Shown piece after piece: positions 54,371 through 63,112 of a stretch of 64,000 nt of DNA. This DNA comes from Cryobacterium sp. Y50 (GTDB lineage: Bacteria; Actinomycetota; Actinomycetes; Actinomycetales; Microbacteriaceae), in contig NZ_PJJM01000090.1 in assembly GCF_002929805.1 (NCBI RefSeq), forward strand, positions 27,559 to 91,558, written 5' to 3'. A program made the position numbers and the translations under genes. The first letter of the stretch is position 1. Each line of letters begins with the position of its first letter. The notes under the pieces are model-generated. The model was not told the DNA's origin. It was given only the letters and a program-made list of their open reading frames with translations, and did no database searches.

Positions 54371-54491
54371 ACGCGGTTTCCAGATTCAGCGTGTGGGGTA
54401 AAAATCGTGCGTAGTCTATCACTAGACGGCGTTTCAAGCCCCAAGATGCAGCGGCTCGGCCGCTCCAGGCGCCGCTTATTTAGGAGATCAG

Positions 54492-54782
54492 ATGTCCTTT
54501 CAGGCCTATCTCACGGCGATCGAAGACAAGTCCGGATTGACCCCGCGTGCACTCGTCGCGCTGGCGCACGAGCACGGATTCGACGACCCCGCGACAAAAG
54601 CCGGCGCCATCGTCGACTGGCTCAAAACCGACTATGGCCTCGGCCGCGGCCACGCGATGGCGCTCGTCTACGTGATCAAGAACGGCACGACGATCAGCGA
54701 GAAGCACGTCGGAACCGACGGGGTGCACCGTGACGAGTCCGTCGAGTTGTGGCTCGATGGCCAGGACACCCGCCCGGTCTGA
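54492..54782 (+). CDS. DUF4287 domain protein
   Basis: This is a 96-residue soluble protein with the DUF4287 signature MSFQAYLTAIEDKSGLTPRAL and VDWLKTDYGLGRGHAMALV. The family is found alone or as the N-terminal part of DUF5655 proteins, and its function is unknown. TTAGGAGATCAG before the ATG provides a ribosome binding site. No partner gene is linked. Confidence 0.88.
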   Translation: MSFQAYLTAIEDKSGLTPRALVALAHEHGFDDPATKAGAIVDWLKTDYGLGRGHAMALVYVIKNGTTISEKHVGTDGVHRDESVELWLDGQDTRPV

Positions 54783-54988
54783 CTCGGGCGTGCAGGGCGA
54801 CAGGGCCAGGCGATAATAAGGCCGAAGACGGTAACTCGCGCTCGCGTCTTCCGGCAAGCCCACGAGACAACAACTTCGGCCCCATGGACGACGCACACAC
54901 CGCGCTTTGCACAGTGAGCCGCGGTGGAGCGGAACAGCTGGTTGCACGTTCGGTATCGATAGGGTGGAACGAGGAAGGGTGCGTGATC

Positions 54989-55321
54989 ATGGGGTATTTC
55001 TACATCGCTGTCGGGCTGCTCATCGTGCTGATGAACGTACTCACCTATCGGGGAGTGCTCAATCCACGGTCGCTCAACGGCCTTCGGCGACGACAACCCG
55101 GCGACTCGGATGCCGCCTGGCGCGCTGGCCTGCGCGCGGCTGTTCCGTTCGGGCTCACGATCGCAGCCATTGCCATACTGATGGGCTCCCTCCTGCTCGT
55201 CATACCACAGCACACCACGCAGGGCGTGATCTTTGGGGGCAGCATTCTTCTGGTCATCGCCGCTCTGCTCGCGATCCGTCGCCTCGACCGCACGGTTAAA
55301 CGTGTCAGGGTGAGCGAATGA
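54989..55321 (+). CDS. Small membrane protein (SdpI-like)
   Basis: This 110-residue protein has three hydrophobic helices: MGYFYIAVGLLIVLMNVLTY, FGLTIAAIAILMGSLLLVI and GVIFGGSILLVIAALLAI. A polar loop NPRSLNGLRRRQPGDSDAAWRAG resembles the C-terminal part of SdpI immunity-type proteins. The ATG at 54989 lies nine bases after AGGAAGG. A GTG at 54983 is the alternative. The SdpI assignment is tentative. A 46-codon frame starts right after the stop. Confidence 0.7.
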   Translation: MGYFYIAVGLLIVLMNVLTYRGVLNPRSLNGLRRRQPGDSDAAWRAGLRAAVPFGLTIAAIAILMGSLLLVIPQHTTQGVIFGGSILLVIAALLAIRRLDRTVKRVRVSE

Positions 55322-55462
55322 GTGCAGCCGCCCCATCAACCCCGTGTGCTCGAGTGGGCCGCACGGCAGCTCGGGGCGTTCGCCCGGGTGAAAACCTGGG
55401 CTCCCAACTATCAAGATCTCGGCTGGACCGATCTCGATGCGTTGCGCTGCGCTGACGCCTGA
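55322..55462 (+). CDS. Possible 46-residue small protein
   Basis: A GTG directly after the stop of the previous gene opens a frame of 46 codons containing VLEWAARQLGAFARVKTWAP followed by NYQDLGWTDLDAL. Its composition looks like real protein, with an aromatic-rich C-terminal half. No family was recognised. It may be a small coupled gene or the truncated end of a larger lost gene. Confidence 0.4.
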   Translation: MQPPHQPRVLEWAARQLGAFARVKTWAPNYQDLGWTDLDALRCADA

Positions 55463-55496
55463 CCGCGTGGATGCTCGTCAGTTCGCATTAACGACT

Positions 55497-55522
55497 CAGG
55501 GCCCCACCGAAGTGAGGCCCTG
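55497..55522 (-). terminator. Terminator of the YceI gene
   Basis: CAGGGCC and GGCCCTG form a 7-bp stem around a 12-base loop, 19 bp after the yceI stop codon. Confidence 0.6.
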
Positions 55523-55540
55523 CACCAGGAATGCTACGGG

Positions 55541-56101
55541 TTACGCGTTGAGCGCGGCCTGCAGTTCAAGGGTGATGGTGACCTTGTCGCCGAGCAGCAT
55601 GCCGCCGGTTTCGAGGGCAGCGTTGTAGGTGAGGCCGAAGTCTTCACGGTTGACCTCGGTCTTGGCCGTGGCGCCGAACTTGTAGTTGCCGTAGGGATCT
55701 CCGCCGAAGCCGCCGAACTCGAATTCGAACGTGGCCGCCTTAGTAACGCCCTTGATGGTGATGTTACCGTCGACGAGGTACTCACCCTTGACCACGCGCA
55801 CACCGGTCGACGCGAAGTCGATGGTCGGGTACGTCTCAGCGTCGAAGAAGTCTCCGGTGCGAAGGTGACCGTCGCGGTTGGGCTCGTTGGTGTTGATCGA
55901 GACGACCTTGGCCGAGGCGGTGACGCTCGTCTGGAGCGGGTTCTCGCCGGTCACAAAGGTGGCGTCGAAGTCATCGAAGGTGCCCTTGACCTTGCTGATG
56001 ACGATGTGACGAATGCTGAAGCTGACGGAGCTGTGGGTCTTGTCGATGATCCATGTTCCGGCCTTGTAGCCCGGGATGTCGGTGATCGTGGTCTCGCTCA
56101 T
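55541..56101 (-). CDS. YceI family lipid-binding protein
   Basis: This 186-residue YceI/lipocalin-like beta-barrel protein probably binds a polyisoprenoid or amphiphilic ligand. Key segments are GTWIIDKTHSSVSFSIRHIVISKVKGTF, DGHLRTGDFFDAETYPTIDF and TKTEV-type C-terminal strands. No signal peptide is present from the chosen ATG at 56099-56101, which has GGAG seven bases upstream, so it is likely cytosolic, as for many actinobacterial YceI proteins. The longer upstream frame is unlikely to be coding. Confidence 0.92.
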   Translation of the reverse strand: MSETTITDIPGYKAGTWIIDKTHSSVSFSIRHIVISKVKGTFDDFDATFVTGENPLQTSVTASAKVVSINTNEPNRDGHLRTGDFFDAETYPTIDFASTGVRVVKGEYLVDGNITIKGVTKAATFEFEFGGFGGDPYGNYKFGATAKTEVNREDFGLTYNAALETGGMLLGDKVTITLELQAALNA

Positions 56102-56295
56102 AGAAATTCTCCTCAAGTATGTGGGCCCAGGAATTGTCGCCCTCGGATACATGCAAGCGCATAGAAGACGTTCATATTCCCCAGAAAACAAATATTCATC
56201 TCTTCCTGTTCGGGCGTTCAGACGGGACTTAAACTCAGGCCGACCGAATAGGCTCACCCTGTCACGAGGTTCTGCGTGTTTATTGGGAGGTCTCT

Positions 56296-57114
56296 GTGGG
56301 CACACACGCACCAAGCCTGCGTGGGGTGGCGGGTGAGAGCCTGCTGATCGCTGCTGGAGGCCGGGCCATCCTGCTGCAGCTGGCGAATCCGGCCATCGGA
56401 CACGGTGTTGCCGACCACAGCCATTTCGCCGCCAAACCACTCGCCCGGCTGAACGGCACACTCAGCTACGTCTACGCCACCGTCTTCGGCGAGGCCGACC
56501 TGGCCGCAGCGATGGCCGCACGGGTCAATCACGCGCACGTTCCCGTGCACTCAGTCGGCCCGACTCCCAAGTACAACGCCTTTACCCCCAAATTGCAGCT
56601 CTGGGTTGCTGCGACCCTGTATGAATCAGCCACCCACCTGCACGCGTTGATCTACGGCCCACTCGACGACGACACGGCCGATGCCGTCTATAGCGAATAC
56701 GCCCGGCTCGGCACGTCGCTGCAGGTGCCGCCAGAACTGTGGCCGAAAGATCGCACCGCCTTTCGCCAGTATTGGAACGAGCAACTGCCGCTGCTGACAA
56801 CGGATGCCGCCACCCGCGCGGTCGCGCACGAGCTGTTGCACTCGCGGTCGGCTCCGTTCTGGTATCGAGCCGCCCTCCCGCTGGCCCGGCTCATGACCGC
56901 CGGACTGCTACCGCCCCGCGTTCGTGTGCTGTTCGAACTCCCCTGGTCAAAGCGGCACGAACGGCGCTTTGATCGCGTGCTGGGCGGCATCCGCTTGATT
57001 TATCCCCGTCTGCCGCGCGCGCTGCGACACTGGCCCAAGAATCACTATCTTCGCGTGCTGCGCAAATCCGCTCTGCGCGAATCTCCGGTAGCTGCGCCCG
57101 CGCCGGTAGTGTGA
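56296..57114 (+). CDS. Oxygenase MpaB family protein (DUF2236)
   Basis: This 272-residue protein of the DUF2236/MpaB family has a histidine-rich putative haem or metal-binding helical bundle. Typical segments are GGRAILLQLANPAIGHGVADHS, FGEADLAAAMAARVNHAHVPV and RMTAGLLP-type C-terminal sequence before RVLFELPWSKRHERRFDR. Latex-clearing and mycophenolic acid pathway oxygenases belong here, but the substrate of this member is unknown. It starts with GTG. It lies seven bases before the AsnC-type regulator on the same strand. Confidence 0.85.
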   Translation: MGTHAPSLRGVAGESLLIAAGGRAILLQLANPAIGHGVADHSHFAAKPLARLNGTLSYVYATVFGEADLAAAMAARVNHAHVPVHSVGPTPKYNAFTPKLQLWVAATLYESATHLHALIYGPLDDDTADAVYSEYARLGTSLQVPPELWPKDRTAFRQYWNEQLPLLTTDAATRAVAHELLHSRSAPFWYRAALPLARLMTAGLLPPRVRVLFELPWSKRHERRFDRVLGGIRLIYPRLPRALRHWPKNHYLRVLRKSALRESPVAAPAPVV

Positions 57115-57121
57115 GAGTTCA

Positions 57122-57610
57122 ATGACGCAGCCCCAGACTCCCCACCCCGGACTCGACAGCACCGATCGCCAGATCATCGCCGAGCTCAGCCGGGACGGTC
57201 GACTCTCGATGCGCCAGCTGGCCCTGCAGGTGCACATCTCCCGCACCGCCGCCCACACCCGGGTGCAGAAGCTGATCAGCCACGGCGTAATCACCGGCTT
57301 CGGTGCCCAGACCGACCGTAAGGCCCTGGGGCTGAACGTGTCGGCGCTCGTCGTTGTGAAAATCGGTGATGTCGCCTGGGGCGCGATCGCCGCGCAGCTC
57401 GCCGAACTGCCTTTCGTCGAGAAGGCACAGGCTGTGAGTGGCGATATCGACATCATCCTCACGGTGAGCGCTCCCGACCATGAGCAGCTCAGCCAGGCCA
57501 TTCTGCGCGATATCCACACTATGCCCGGGGTGATCTCGACCCGGTCCCACCTCATTCTCGACGAGATCACCGGGCACGCGCCCGGCGCGACTCCGGACGC
57601 CTGGCACTGA
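57122..57610 (+). CDS. Lrp/AsnC family transcriptional regulator (BkdR-like)
   Basis: This 162-residue regulator has an N-terminal helix-turn-helix (LDSTDRQIIAELSRDGRLSMRQLALQVHISRTAAHTRVQKL). A C-terminal RAM ligand-binding domain (VSGDIDIILTVSAPDHEQL, IHTMPGVISTRSHLIL) follows. It lies directly upstream of the branched-chain 2-oxoacid dehydrogenase genes, so it very likely controls them in response to a branched-chain amino acid. A long inverted repeat between the two (57629-57664) is the probable operator. Confidence 0.92.
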   Translation: MTQPQTPHPGLDSTDRQIIAELSRDGRLSMRQLALQVHISRTAAHTRVQKLISHGVITGFGAQTDRKALGLNVSALVVVKIGDVAWGAIAAQLAELPFVEKAQAVSGDIDIILTVSAPDHEQLSQAILRDIHTMPGVISTRSHLILDEITGHAPGATPDAWH

Positions 57611-57628
57611 TTCAGGACTCAACTATGC

Positions 57629-57664
57629 CGATTGGTCGCCGTCTCGCGCATGATCGGCCAATCG
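57629..57664. promoter_or_regulatory. Inverted repeat between the AsnC regulator and the bkd operon
   Basis: CGATTGG at 57629-57635 and CCAATCG at 57658-57664 are exact inverted repeats about 29 bp apart centre to centre. The position between regulator and target fits an Lrp-type operator. Confidence 0.55.
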
Positions 57665-57720
57665 TTCACAACTGCGAAAAAGCGCAGCCAGACCTGTAAA
57701 AAAGGGCGCACCATTGGCTC

Positions 57721-58863
57721 ATGAGCCTCAATGTCGAGAGCACGCCGCTGACGGCCGTGCTGGCACCCCCACCCCTGCGTTTGATCGATGATTCAGGGAA
57801 CGCCGTCCTCGACAGCGAGAGCGGCGGATTCGTCCTTCCCCCGATCGAGACGCTGCTCGGCCTCTATCGGCAGATGGTCGTGGCCCGCCGGTTCGACGTG
57901 CAGGTCACCGCCCTCACTCGGCAAGGTCGCCTCGCCACCTACCCGTCCGCGCTCGGCCAAGAAGCCTGCGAGATCGCTGCCGTCGCCGCACTCGCCCCGC
58001 AGGACTGGCTGTTTCCGACCTACCGAGACAGCATCGCGCTGCTCGCCCGCGGCGTCGAGCCGAAGGACATTCTCGCCTCCTTCCGCGGCGACTGGCACAG
58101 CGGTTACGACTACCAGCAGCACCGCATCGCCCCGCAGGCGACGCCGCTCGCCACCCAGGCGCTGCACGCCGTGGGCCTCGCAACCGCGGCCAAGCTCAAG
58201 CGCGACGACACCGTGGCGCTTACCCTGCTCGGCGACGGTGCCACGAGCGAGGGTGACGCCCACGAGGCGTTCAACTTTGCCGCGGTCTGGCAGGCGCCCG
58301 TCGTCTTCGTAGTGCAGAACAACCAGTTCGCGATCAGCGTTCCCCTCGACAAACAGATGGCCTGCCGAACCATCGCCGACAAGGCGATCGGCTACGGCAT
58401 GCCCGGCTTCTACGTCGACGGCAACGACGCCGCCGCAATGTACGCCGTCGTGTCGGCGGCGGTCGACCGAGCGCGCAACGGCGGCGGCCCGACCCTGATC
58501 GAAGGCCTCACCTACCGCATCGAGGCCCACACCAACTCGGATGACCCCACCCGCTATCGCAAAACCGCCGACGTCGACCTGTGGCGCAGCCGCGACCCGA
58601 TCGAACGCCTGGAGAAGTACCTCATCGCCCAGGGGGCCTTGTCCAACGACGAGCGCGCCGATATTGCTGCCGCAGCCGAGACGCTCGCGGCGACGACCCG
58701 GGAGTGCATGACCGAGCAAGCGGTGGTCGATCCGCTCGAGCTGTTCGAGCACGTCTACGCCACTCCCCGCACCGCTCTGGCCGAGCAACGTGCCTTTCTG
58801 GCGGCCGAACTCGACGGCGACGCCGAAGCATCCGCTGGTGAAAACGAAAAGAGCACCCGATGA
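57721..58863 (+). CDS. bkdA: Branched-chain 2-oxoacid dehydrogenase E1 alpha subunit
   Basis: This 380-residue E1 alpha protein binds thiamine diphosphate and decarboxylates branched-chain 2-oxoacids, or pyruvate. Motifs are YPSALGQEACEIAAVAALAPQDW, the cofactor motif LLGDGATSEGDAHEAFNFA and VVFVVQNNQFAISVP. The C-terminal region has EAHTNSDDPTRYR. It overlaps the E1 beta gene by four bases. Substrate preference between branched-chain oxoacids and pyruvate is judged from the linked AsnC regulator and is not certain. Confidence 0.93.
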   Translation: MSLNVESTPLTAVLAPPPLRLIDDSGNAVLDSESGGFVLPPIETLLGLYRQMVVARRFDVQVTALTRQGRLATYPSALGQEACEIAAVAALAPQDWLFPTYRDSIALLARGVEPKDILASFRGDWHSGYDYQQHRIAPQATPLATQALHAVGLATAAKLKRDDTVALTLLGDGATSEGDAHEAFNFAAVWQAPVVFVVQNNQFAISVPLDKQMACRTIADKAIGYGMPGFYVDGNDAAAMYAVVSAAVDRARNGGGPTLIEGLTYRIEAHTNSDDPTRYRKTADVDLWRSRDPIERLEKYLIAQGALSNDERADIAAAAETLAATTRECMTEQAVVDPLELFEHVYATPRTALAEQRAFLAAELDGDAEASAGENEKSTR

Positions 58864-59879
58864 GCCCCCAGCAGACCCTCGAGACCGGTACCGGTGTGCG
58901 CGCGCCCGAAAACCTGACCCTGGCCGCCGCCCTGAACGCGGCCATTCGCGACGCCATGGTCGATGACCCAACGGTCGTGCTGTTCGGCGAGGACGTCGGC
59001 CCGCTCGGCGGCGTGTTTCGGGTGACCGACGGCCTGTACGCCGAGTTCGGCGAGACCCGAGTGAGCGACTCGCCGCTGGCCGAGGCCGGCATTGTGGGAA
59101 CGGCGATCGGCATGGCCATGTACGGCCTGCGCCCGGTGGTGGAGATGCAGTTCGACGCGTTCAGCTACCCGGCGTTCCAGCAGATCGTGTCGCATGTAGC
59201 GAAGATGCGTAATCGTACGCGCGGTAAGGTTTCGCTGCCGATCGTCATTCGCATTCCCTACGCCGGTGATATCGGCGGCGTTGAGCATCACTCGGACTCC
59301 TCGGAGGCGTATTGGACGGCGACGCCGGGGCTGACCGTGGTGAGCCCGTCAAACCCGGCCGACGCCTACTCGATGCTGCGCGAGGCCATTGCGAGCGATG
59401 ACCCGGTGATCTTCATGGAGCCGAAGAGTCGCTACTGGAGCAAGGCATCGCTGGCACTGCCGGTGCAGACCGAGCCGCTGAACCGGGCCGTCGTGCTGCG
59501 GGAGGGCAGCGATGTCACGCTCATCGCCTACGGTCCGACTGTGAAGACCGCCCTCGCGACGGCCGAACAGGGTTTGGCTGAGGGGCTCTCCATTGAGGTC
59601 ATCGACCTGCGCACGCTGTCGCCGTTTGATGACGAGACGGTCGGGGCCTCCGTTCGAAAGACCGGCCGGGCCGCGATTGTGCACGAGGCCGCCCAGTTCG
59701 GCGGTTACGGCGCCGAGGTGGCCGCTCGTTTGACCGAACGCAACTTCTTCTACCTGGCCGCGCCAATTTTGCGCATCACCGGCTTCGATATTCCGTACCC
59801 GTCGCCCAAACTCGAGGAGTATTTCTTGCCGACTCCCGACCGTATTCTCGCCGCACTGTCGACTTGGGAGTGGTCCTGA
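58860..59879 (+). CDS. bkdB: Branched-chain 2-oxoacid dehydrogenase E1 beta subunit
   Basis: This 339-residue E1 beta subunit completes the E1 active site. It shows LTLAAALNAAIRDAMVDDPTVVLFGEDVG, DSPLAEAGIVGTAIGMAMYGLRPVVEMQF, IPYAGDIGGVEHHSDSSEAYW and the C-terminal transketolase-type segment EVIDLRTLSPFDDETV. Start and stop overlap the neighbouring genes (four bases with E1 alpha, one base with E2), so the three subunits are made in fixed order. Confidence 0.95.
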   Translation: MSPQQTLETGTGVRAPENLTLAAALNAAIRDAMVDDPTVVLFGEDVGPLGGVFRVTDGLYAEFGETRVSDSPLAEAGIVGTAIGMAMYGLRPVVEMQFDAFSYPAFQQIVSHVAKMRNRTRGKVSLPIVIRIPYAGDIGGVEHHSDSSEAYWTATPGLTVVSPSNPADAYSMLREAIASDDPVIFMEPKSRYWSKASLALPVQTEPLNRAVVLREGSDVTLIAYGPTVKTALATAEQGLAEGLSIEVIDLRTLSPFDDETVGASVRKTGRAAIVHEAAQFGGYGAEVAARLTERNFFYLAAPILRITGFDIPYPSPKLEEYFLPTPDRILAALSTWEWS

Positions 59880-61351
59880 TGAGCCGCGAGTTTCTGCTGC
59901 CCGACCTCGGTGAAGGACTGACCGAGGCCGAGATCGTGGCCTGGCTGGTCGCTCCCGGTGACACGATCGTCATCGACCAGGCCGTGGTCGAGGTTGAATC
60001 GGCCAAGTCGATCGTGGAGCTGCCGTCGCCCTACGGCGGCGTCGTGGCGAGCCTGTTCGGCGAGCCCGGCCAGGTCATTCACGCCGGGCAGGTGTTGCTG
60101 ACGGTGGTCGATACTGCAGCGGATGCCGCAGCGGGCAAAGCAATGGGCGACGCGCCCGCTGGTTCGGCCGCTTCAGGTGGTTCAGCACGAGCACCCGTCG
60201 GCGTTCCGGCCGCTGCGGCCACCGTCGCCGCAGCCACCGAAGATTCCGGCGCCGTTCTCGTGGGCTACGGCACGACCGAGAGCACCAGGCCGGCCCGCCG
60301 CGTGGCCGCTGGCCGGTTCGGCCGCGCCGGCACGTCGAGCGTTGCTGCCCCCGCGGCAACGGATGCGCCGGCTCCGCCCGCACCGACGCCCGCAATCGCG
60401 GCCGAGCGACCGGCCGAGGCGGCATCCGTTTCGACGAGCGGCCTCGACTCGAACCACCGCTCCCCTGTCGTATCGCCGATCGTGCGCCGACTGGCGCGAG
60501 AGAACGGGTTTGACGCGAGCCTGCTGTCCGGCAACGGGCACGACGGTCTGGTGCTGCGCAGCGACGTCGAGGAACACATTCGCGCGCTAACGACGCCAGC
60601 GGTAACCGTCGTTGAGGCTGTGGCGACGCCGCCTCGCGCGGCACCTACCGACCACGAGACCGCGGATATCCGCATTCCGATCTCCGGACTGCGCAAGGTT
60701 GTCTCGCAGCGGCTGACCACGTCGCGGCGGGAGATTCCAGAGGCGACGATCTGGCTCGACGTCGACGCGACGGCTTTGTTTGCCGCGCGAGATCAGCTGC
60801 TCCAGACGACCGGAGAACGATTCAGCGTCACAGCGCTCATTGCGCGTTTCGTGGTGGCCGGTTTACGCCGGTATCCGGTGCTCAACTCCTCGGTCGATAC
60901 TGCGAGTCAGGAGATTCTGCAGCACGGCGCGGTAAACCTCGGAATTGCGGCGCAGACCGCACGCGGACTGATGGTTCCCGTCATCCACGGGGCGCATGCG
61001 ATGAGCACACGTCAACTGCGCGACGCCCTCGCCGCGCTCGTGGCGCAGTCGCCGGACGGCACCTTCGCGCCGAGCGCACTGACCGGCGGAACCTTCACGC
61101 TCAACAACTTCGGGTCGCTCGGTGTTGACGGTTCGGCCGCGATCATCAACCACCCGGAGGCGGCCATTCTCGGTATCGGGCGAATGATCGAACGGCCCTG
61201 GGTGGTCGATCACGAACTTGCGGTGCGTACTGTGGTGGAACTCTCGATGGTTTTCGACCATCGGGTCTGCGACGGCGGAACGGCCGCGGGTTTTCTCACC
61301 TATGTGTCCGGCTGCATCGAAAACCCGGTCACTCTGCTCGCCGACCTGTAA
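59879..61351 (+). CDS. bkdC: Dihydrolipoyl acyltransferase (E2) of the 2-oxoacid dehydrogenase complex
   Basis: This 490-residue E2 core protein starts with one lipoyl domain (FLLPDLGEGLTEAEIVAWLVAPGD, lipoyl lysine in VEVESAKSIVELPSPYGG). A long Ala/Pro linker follows, then a peripheral subunit-binding domain (SPIVRRLARENGFDASLL). It ends with the acyltransferase domain with DHRVCDGGTAAGFL. It transfers the acyl group to CoA. No lipoamide dehydrogenase gene follows, so E3 must come from elsewhere. A hairpin terminator ends the operon. Confidence 0.95.
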   Translation: MSREFLLPDLGEGLTEAEIVAWLVAPGDTIVIDQAVVEVESAKSIVELPSPYGGVVASLFGEPGQVIHAGQVLLTVVDTAADAAAGKAMGDAPAGSAASGGSARAPVGVPAAAATVAAATEDSGAVLVGYGTTESTRPARRVAAGRFGRAGTSSVAAPAATDAPAPPAPTPAIAAERPAEAASVSTSGLDSNHRSPVVSPIVRRLARENGFDASLLSGNGHDGLVLRSDVEEHIRALTTPAVTVVEAVATPPRAAPTDHETADIRIPISGLRKVVSQRLTTSRREIPEATIWLDVDATALFAARDQLLQTTGERFSVTALIARFVVAGLRRYPVLNSSVDTASQEILQHGAVNLGIAAQTARGLMVPVIHGAHAMSTRQLRDALAALVAQSPDGTFAPSALTGGTFTLNNFGSLGVDGSAAIINHPEAAILGIGRMIERPWVVDHELAVRTVVELSMVFDHRVCDGGTAAGFLTYVSGCIENPVTLLADL

Positions 61352-61369
61352 GAGCACCGGGATAAAGAG

Positions 61370-61401
61370 AACACCTTCGCAGAGGGATGCGAAGGTGTTT
61401 T
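61370..61401 (+). terminator. Terminator of the bkd operon
   Basis: ACACCTTCGC and GCGAAGGTGT form a 10-bp stem with an eight-base loop and are followed by TTTC, 20 bp after the E2 stop. Confidence 0.8.
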
Positions 61402-61683
61402 CTGGGACACTCGCCGGTGTAGAGGGGCTGCGAGCGCACGATTGGGCCAGCGTGCGGTTGCGTGCGCTGAGGGTCGGGTTCGCGCCGCGCCCCTGAAACA
61501 GGGCCAAGGGCCCCGGACTGCGACAGAATCTCAGTCAAGCGGATGCTGCGGCGCGGGTGGCGCTGTCTGGACGCTCCGTCTGCTCCCTCGGTGCGCAGGG
61601 TACCGGTCGAGGCGACATGCTGGGCGACGCTGGGGCACGGTGACATGCTGCAGCGCTTAATGCCGGTGCGTTAGCGTGGTCGA
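61402..61683. other. Intergenic stretch without recognisable content
   Basis: Between the bkd terminator and the DUF2079 gene I see no gene, RNA or repeat that can be supported. The DUF2079 promoter must lie here but has no clear consensus boxes. Confidence 0.6.
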
Positions 61684-63069
61684 ATGAGGGGATTTCGCGT
61701 CGGAATGTTTCGGCCAGGCATGGGGCGGCCGACTTTACTCCCGGTCGCCGTCGGGCTCATGACGACCACGCTGTACACCGTATTCTCGGCCCTACAGTGG
61801 CGCAGCTTCGCCGCTCCGTCCTGGGACCTGGGCATCTTCACCCAGCTGGCCGGGCAGTATGCCGCGCTCGAGGCACCGATTGTCACTATCAAGGGCGAGG
61901 GATTCAACCTGCTGGGTGACCACTTTCATCCACTCCTGATGTTGCTCGGCCCGATTTTTGCGATCTTTCCGCACGCCTTCACCCTGCTGGTGGTGCAGAA
62001 CGCCCTGTTCGGCGTGGCCGCCGCTGCACTCACCTATGGTGCAATCCGGCTGCTCGGACCCGCGACCGGCACGCTGTTCGGGCTGGCCTTCGGCCTCAGC
62101 TGGGGACTGCAGGGCGCGGTGGAGGCGCAGTTTCACGAGATCGCGTTCGCCGTTCCGCTGGTGGCCCTGTCGCTGACCGCCTTTCTGCTGCGCAAGTGGA
62201 TGGCGTGCCTGCTCTGGGCGATGCCGCTTGTGTTCGTCAAGGAGGACCTCGGCCTCACCGTTGCCGCCCTCGGCATCGTGCTGGCCGTGCGCAGCCGGCA
62301 TCCGCTTGGAGTGTGGCTTGGCGTCTGGGGTATCGGCTGGTTCGCGCTCGCGAGCCTCGTGATACTGCCGCTGCTCAACCCGAATGGAGCCTGGGCCTAT
62401 TCGAGTAGCATCGACCCACTGAGTATTCTGAATGATCCGGCCGCACTGCTGCAGCCGCAGAAGGGTGTGACCCTGCTTCTGCTGCTCGTCGCCGGCGGCG
62501 TGATTGCGGTGCGATCGCCGCTCGCGCTTGTGTTGCTGCCGACGCTGGCCTGGCGGTTTCTGTCCGATAATTCGGGCTACTGGGGTCCAACCTGGCAGTA
62601 CAGCGCCGTGCTCATGCCGATCGTGTTCGCTGCCGCGCTCGATGGCATCGTGCTCGTGCGCGCCAGCCGTCGAGGCTGGCTGCGCGGTTACGGGCGGCGG
62701 GCGGCATCCGTTCCGATTGTTGCCGGTCTGGTGCTCGCGACGACGCTACCGCTATTCAAACTGACGAATATATCGGCCAATTTTTCTACGGATCGCGCCG
62801 CTGCCGCGCAGGCCACCCTCTCCGTTGTGCCCGACGGCGCCCGGGTCGAATCCGATATCGGGCTGATGAATTATCTGGTGGAACGAACGGACGTTTACTG
62901 GCTCGGCAACCAGAATCCGCTCCCGGACTATCTAGTGATCGACCTTGCGGCGGGCGGCCTGCCCGGCGAATGGACTTCGGCGCAGGTCGTCGCCGCGGCC
63001 TTACACCCCGGCGTGGTGTTCACAACGATTTACTCCGCCGGCGGCTACGAGGTCGCCCGCTTTCGCTGA
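61684..63069 (+). CDS. DUF2079 multi-pass membrane protein
   Basis: This 461-residue membrane protein has about ten helices. The family signature is visible in RSFAAPSWDLGIFTQLAGQYAALE and GDHFHPLLMLLGPIFAIFPHAFTLLVVQNAL, and VEAQFHEIAFAVPL and VFVKEDLGLTVAALG are also conserved. DUF2079 proteins resemble polyprenyl-phosphate-dependent glycosyltransferases (GT-C fold), with acidic residues in early loops, so transfer of a sugar to an envelope component is plausible but unproven. The C-terminus has a soluble outer domain ending near YEVARFR. Confidence 0.88.
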   Translation: MRGFRVGMFRPGMGRPTLLPVAVGLMTTTLYTVFSALQWRSFAAPSWDLGIFTQLAGQYAALEAPIVTIKGEGFNLLGDHFHPLLMLLGPIFAIFPHAFTLLVVQNALFGVAAAALTYGAIRLLGPATGTLFGLAFGLSWGLQGAVEAQFHEIAFAVPLVALSLTAFLLRKWMACLLWAMPLVFVKEDLGLTVAALGIVLAVRSRHPLGVWLGVWGIGWFALASLVILPLLNPNGAWAYSSSIDPLSILNDPAALLQPQKGVTLLLLLVAGGVIAVRSPLALVLLPTLAWRFLSDNSGYWGPTWQYSAVLMPIVFAAALDGIVLVRASRRGWLRGYGRRAASVPIVAGLVLATTLPLFKLTNISANFSTDRAAAAQATLSVVPDGARVESDIGLMNYLVERTDVYWLGNQNPLPDYLVIDLAAGGLPGEWTSAQVVAAALHPGVVFTTIYSAGGYEVARFR

Positions 63070-63112
63070 GACCTGCTGGCGCAGCCAGGTTCAGGCTGGT
63101 CACCAGCTTGGC

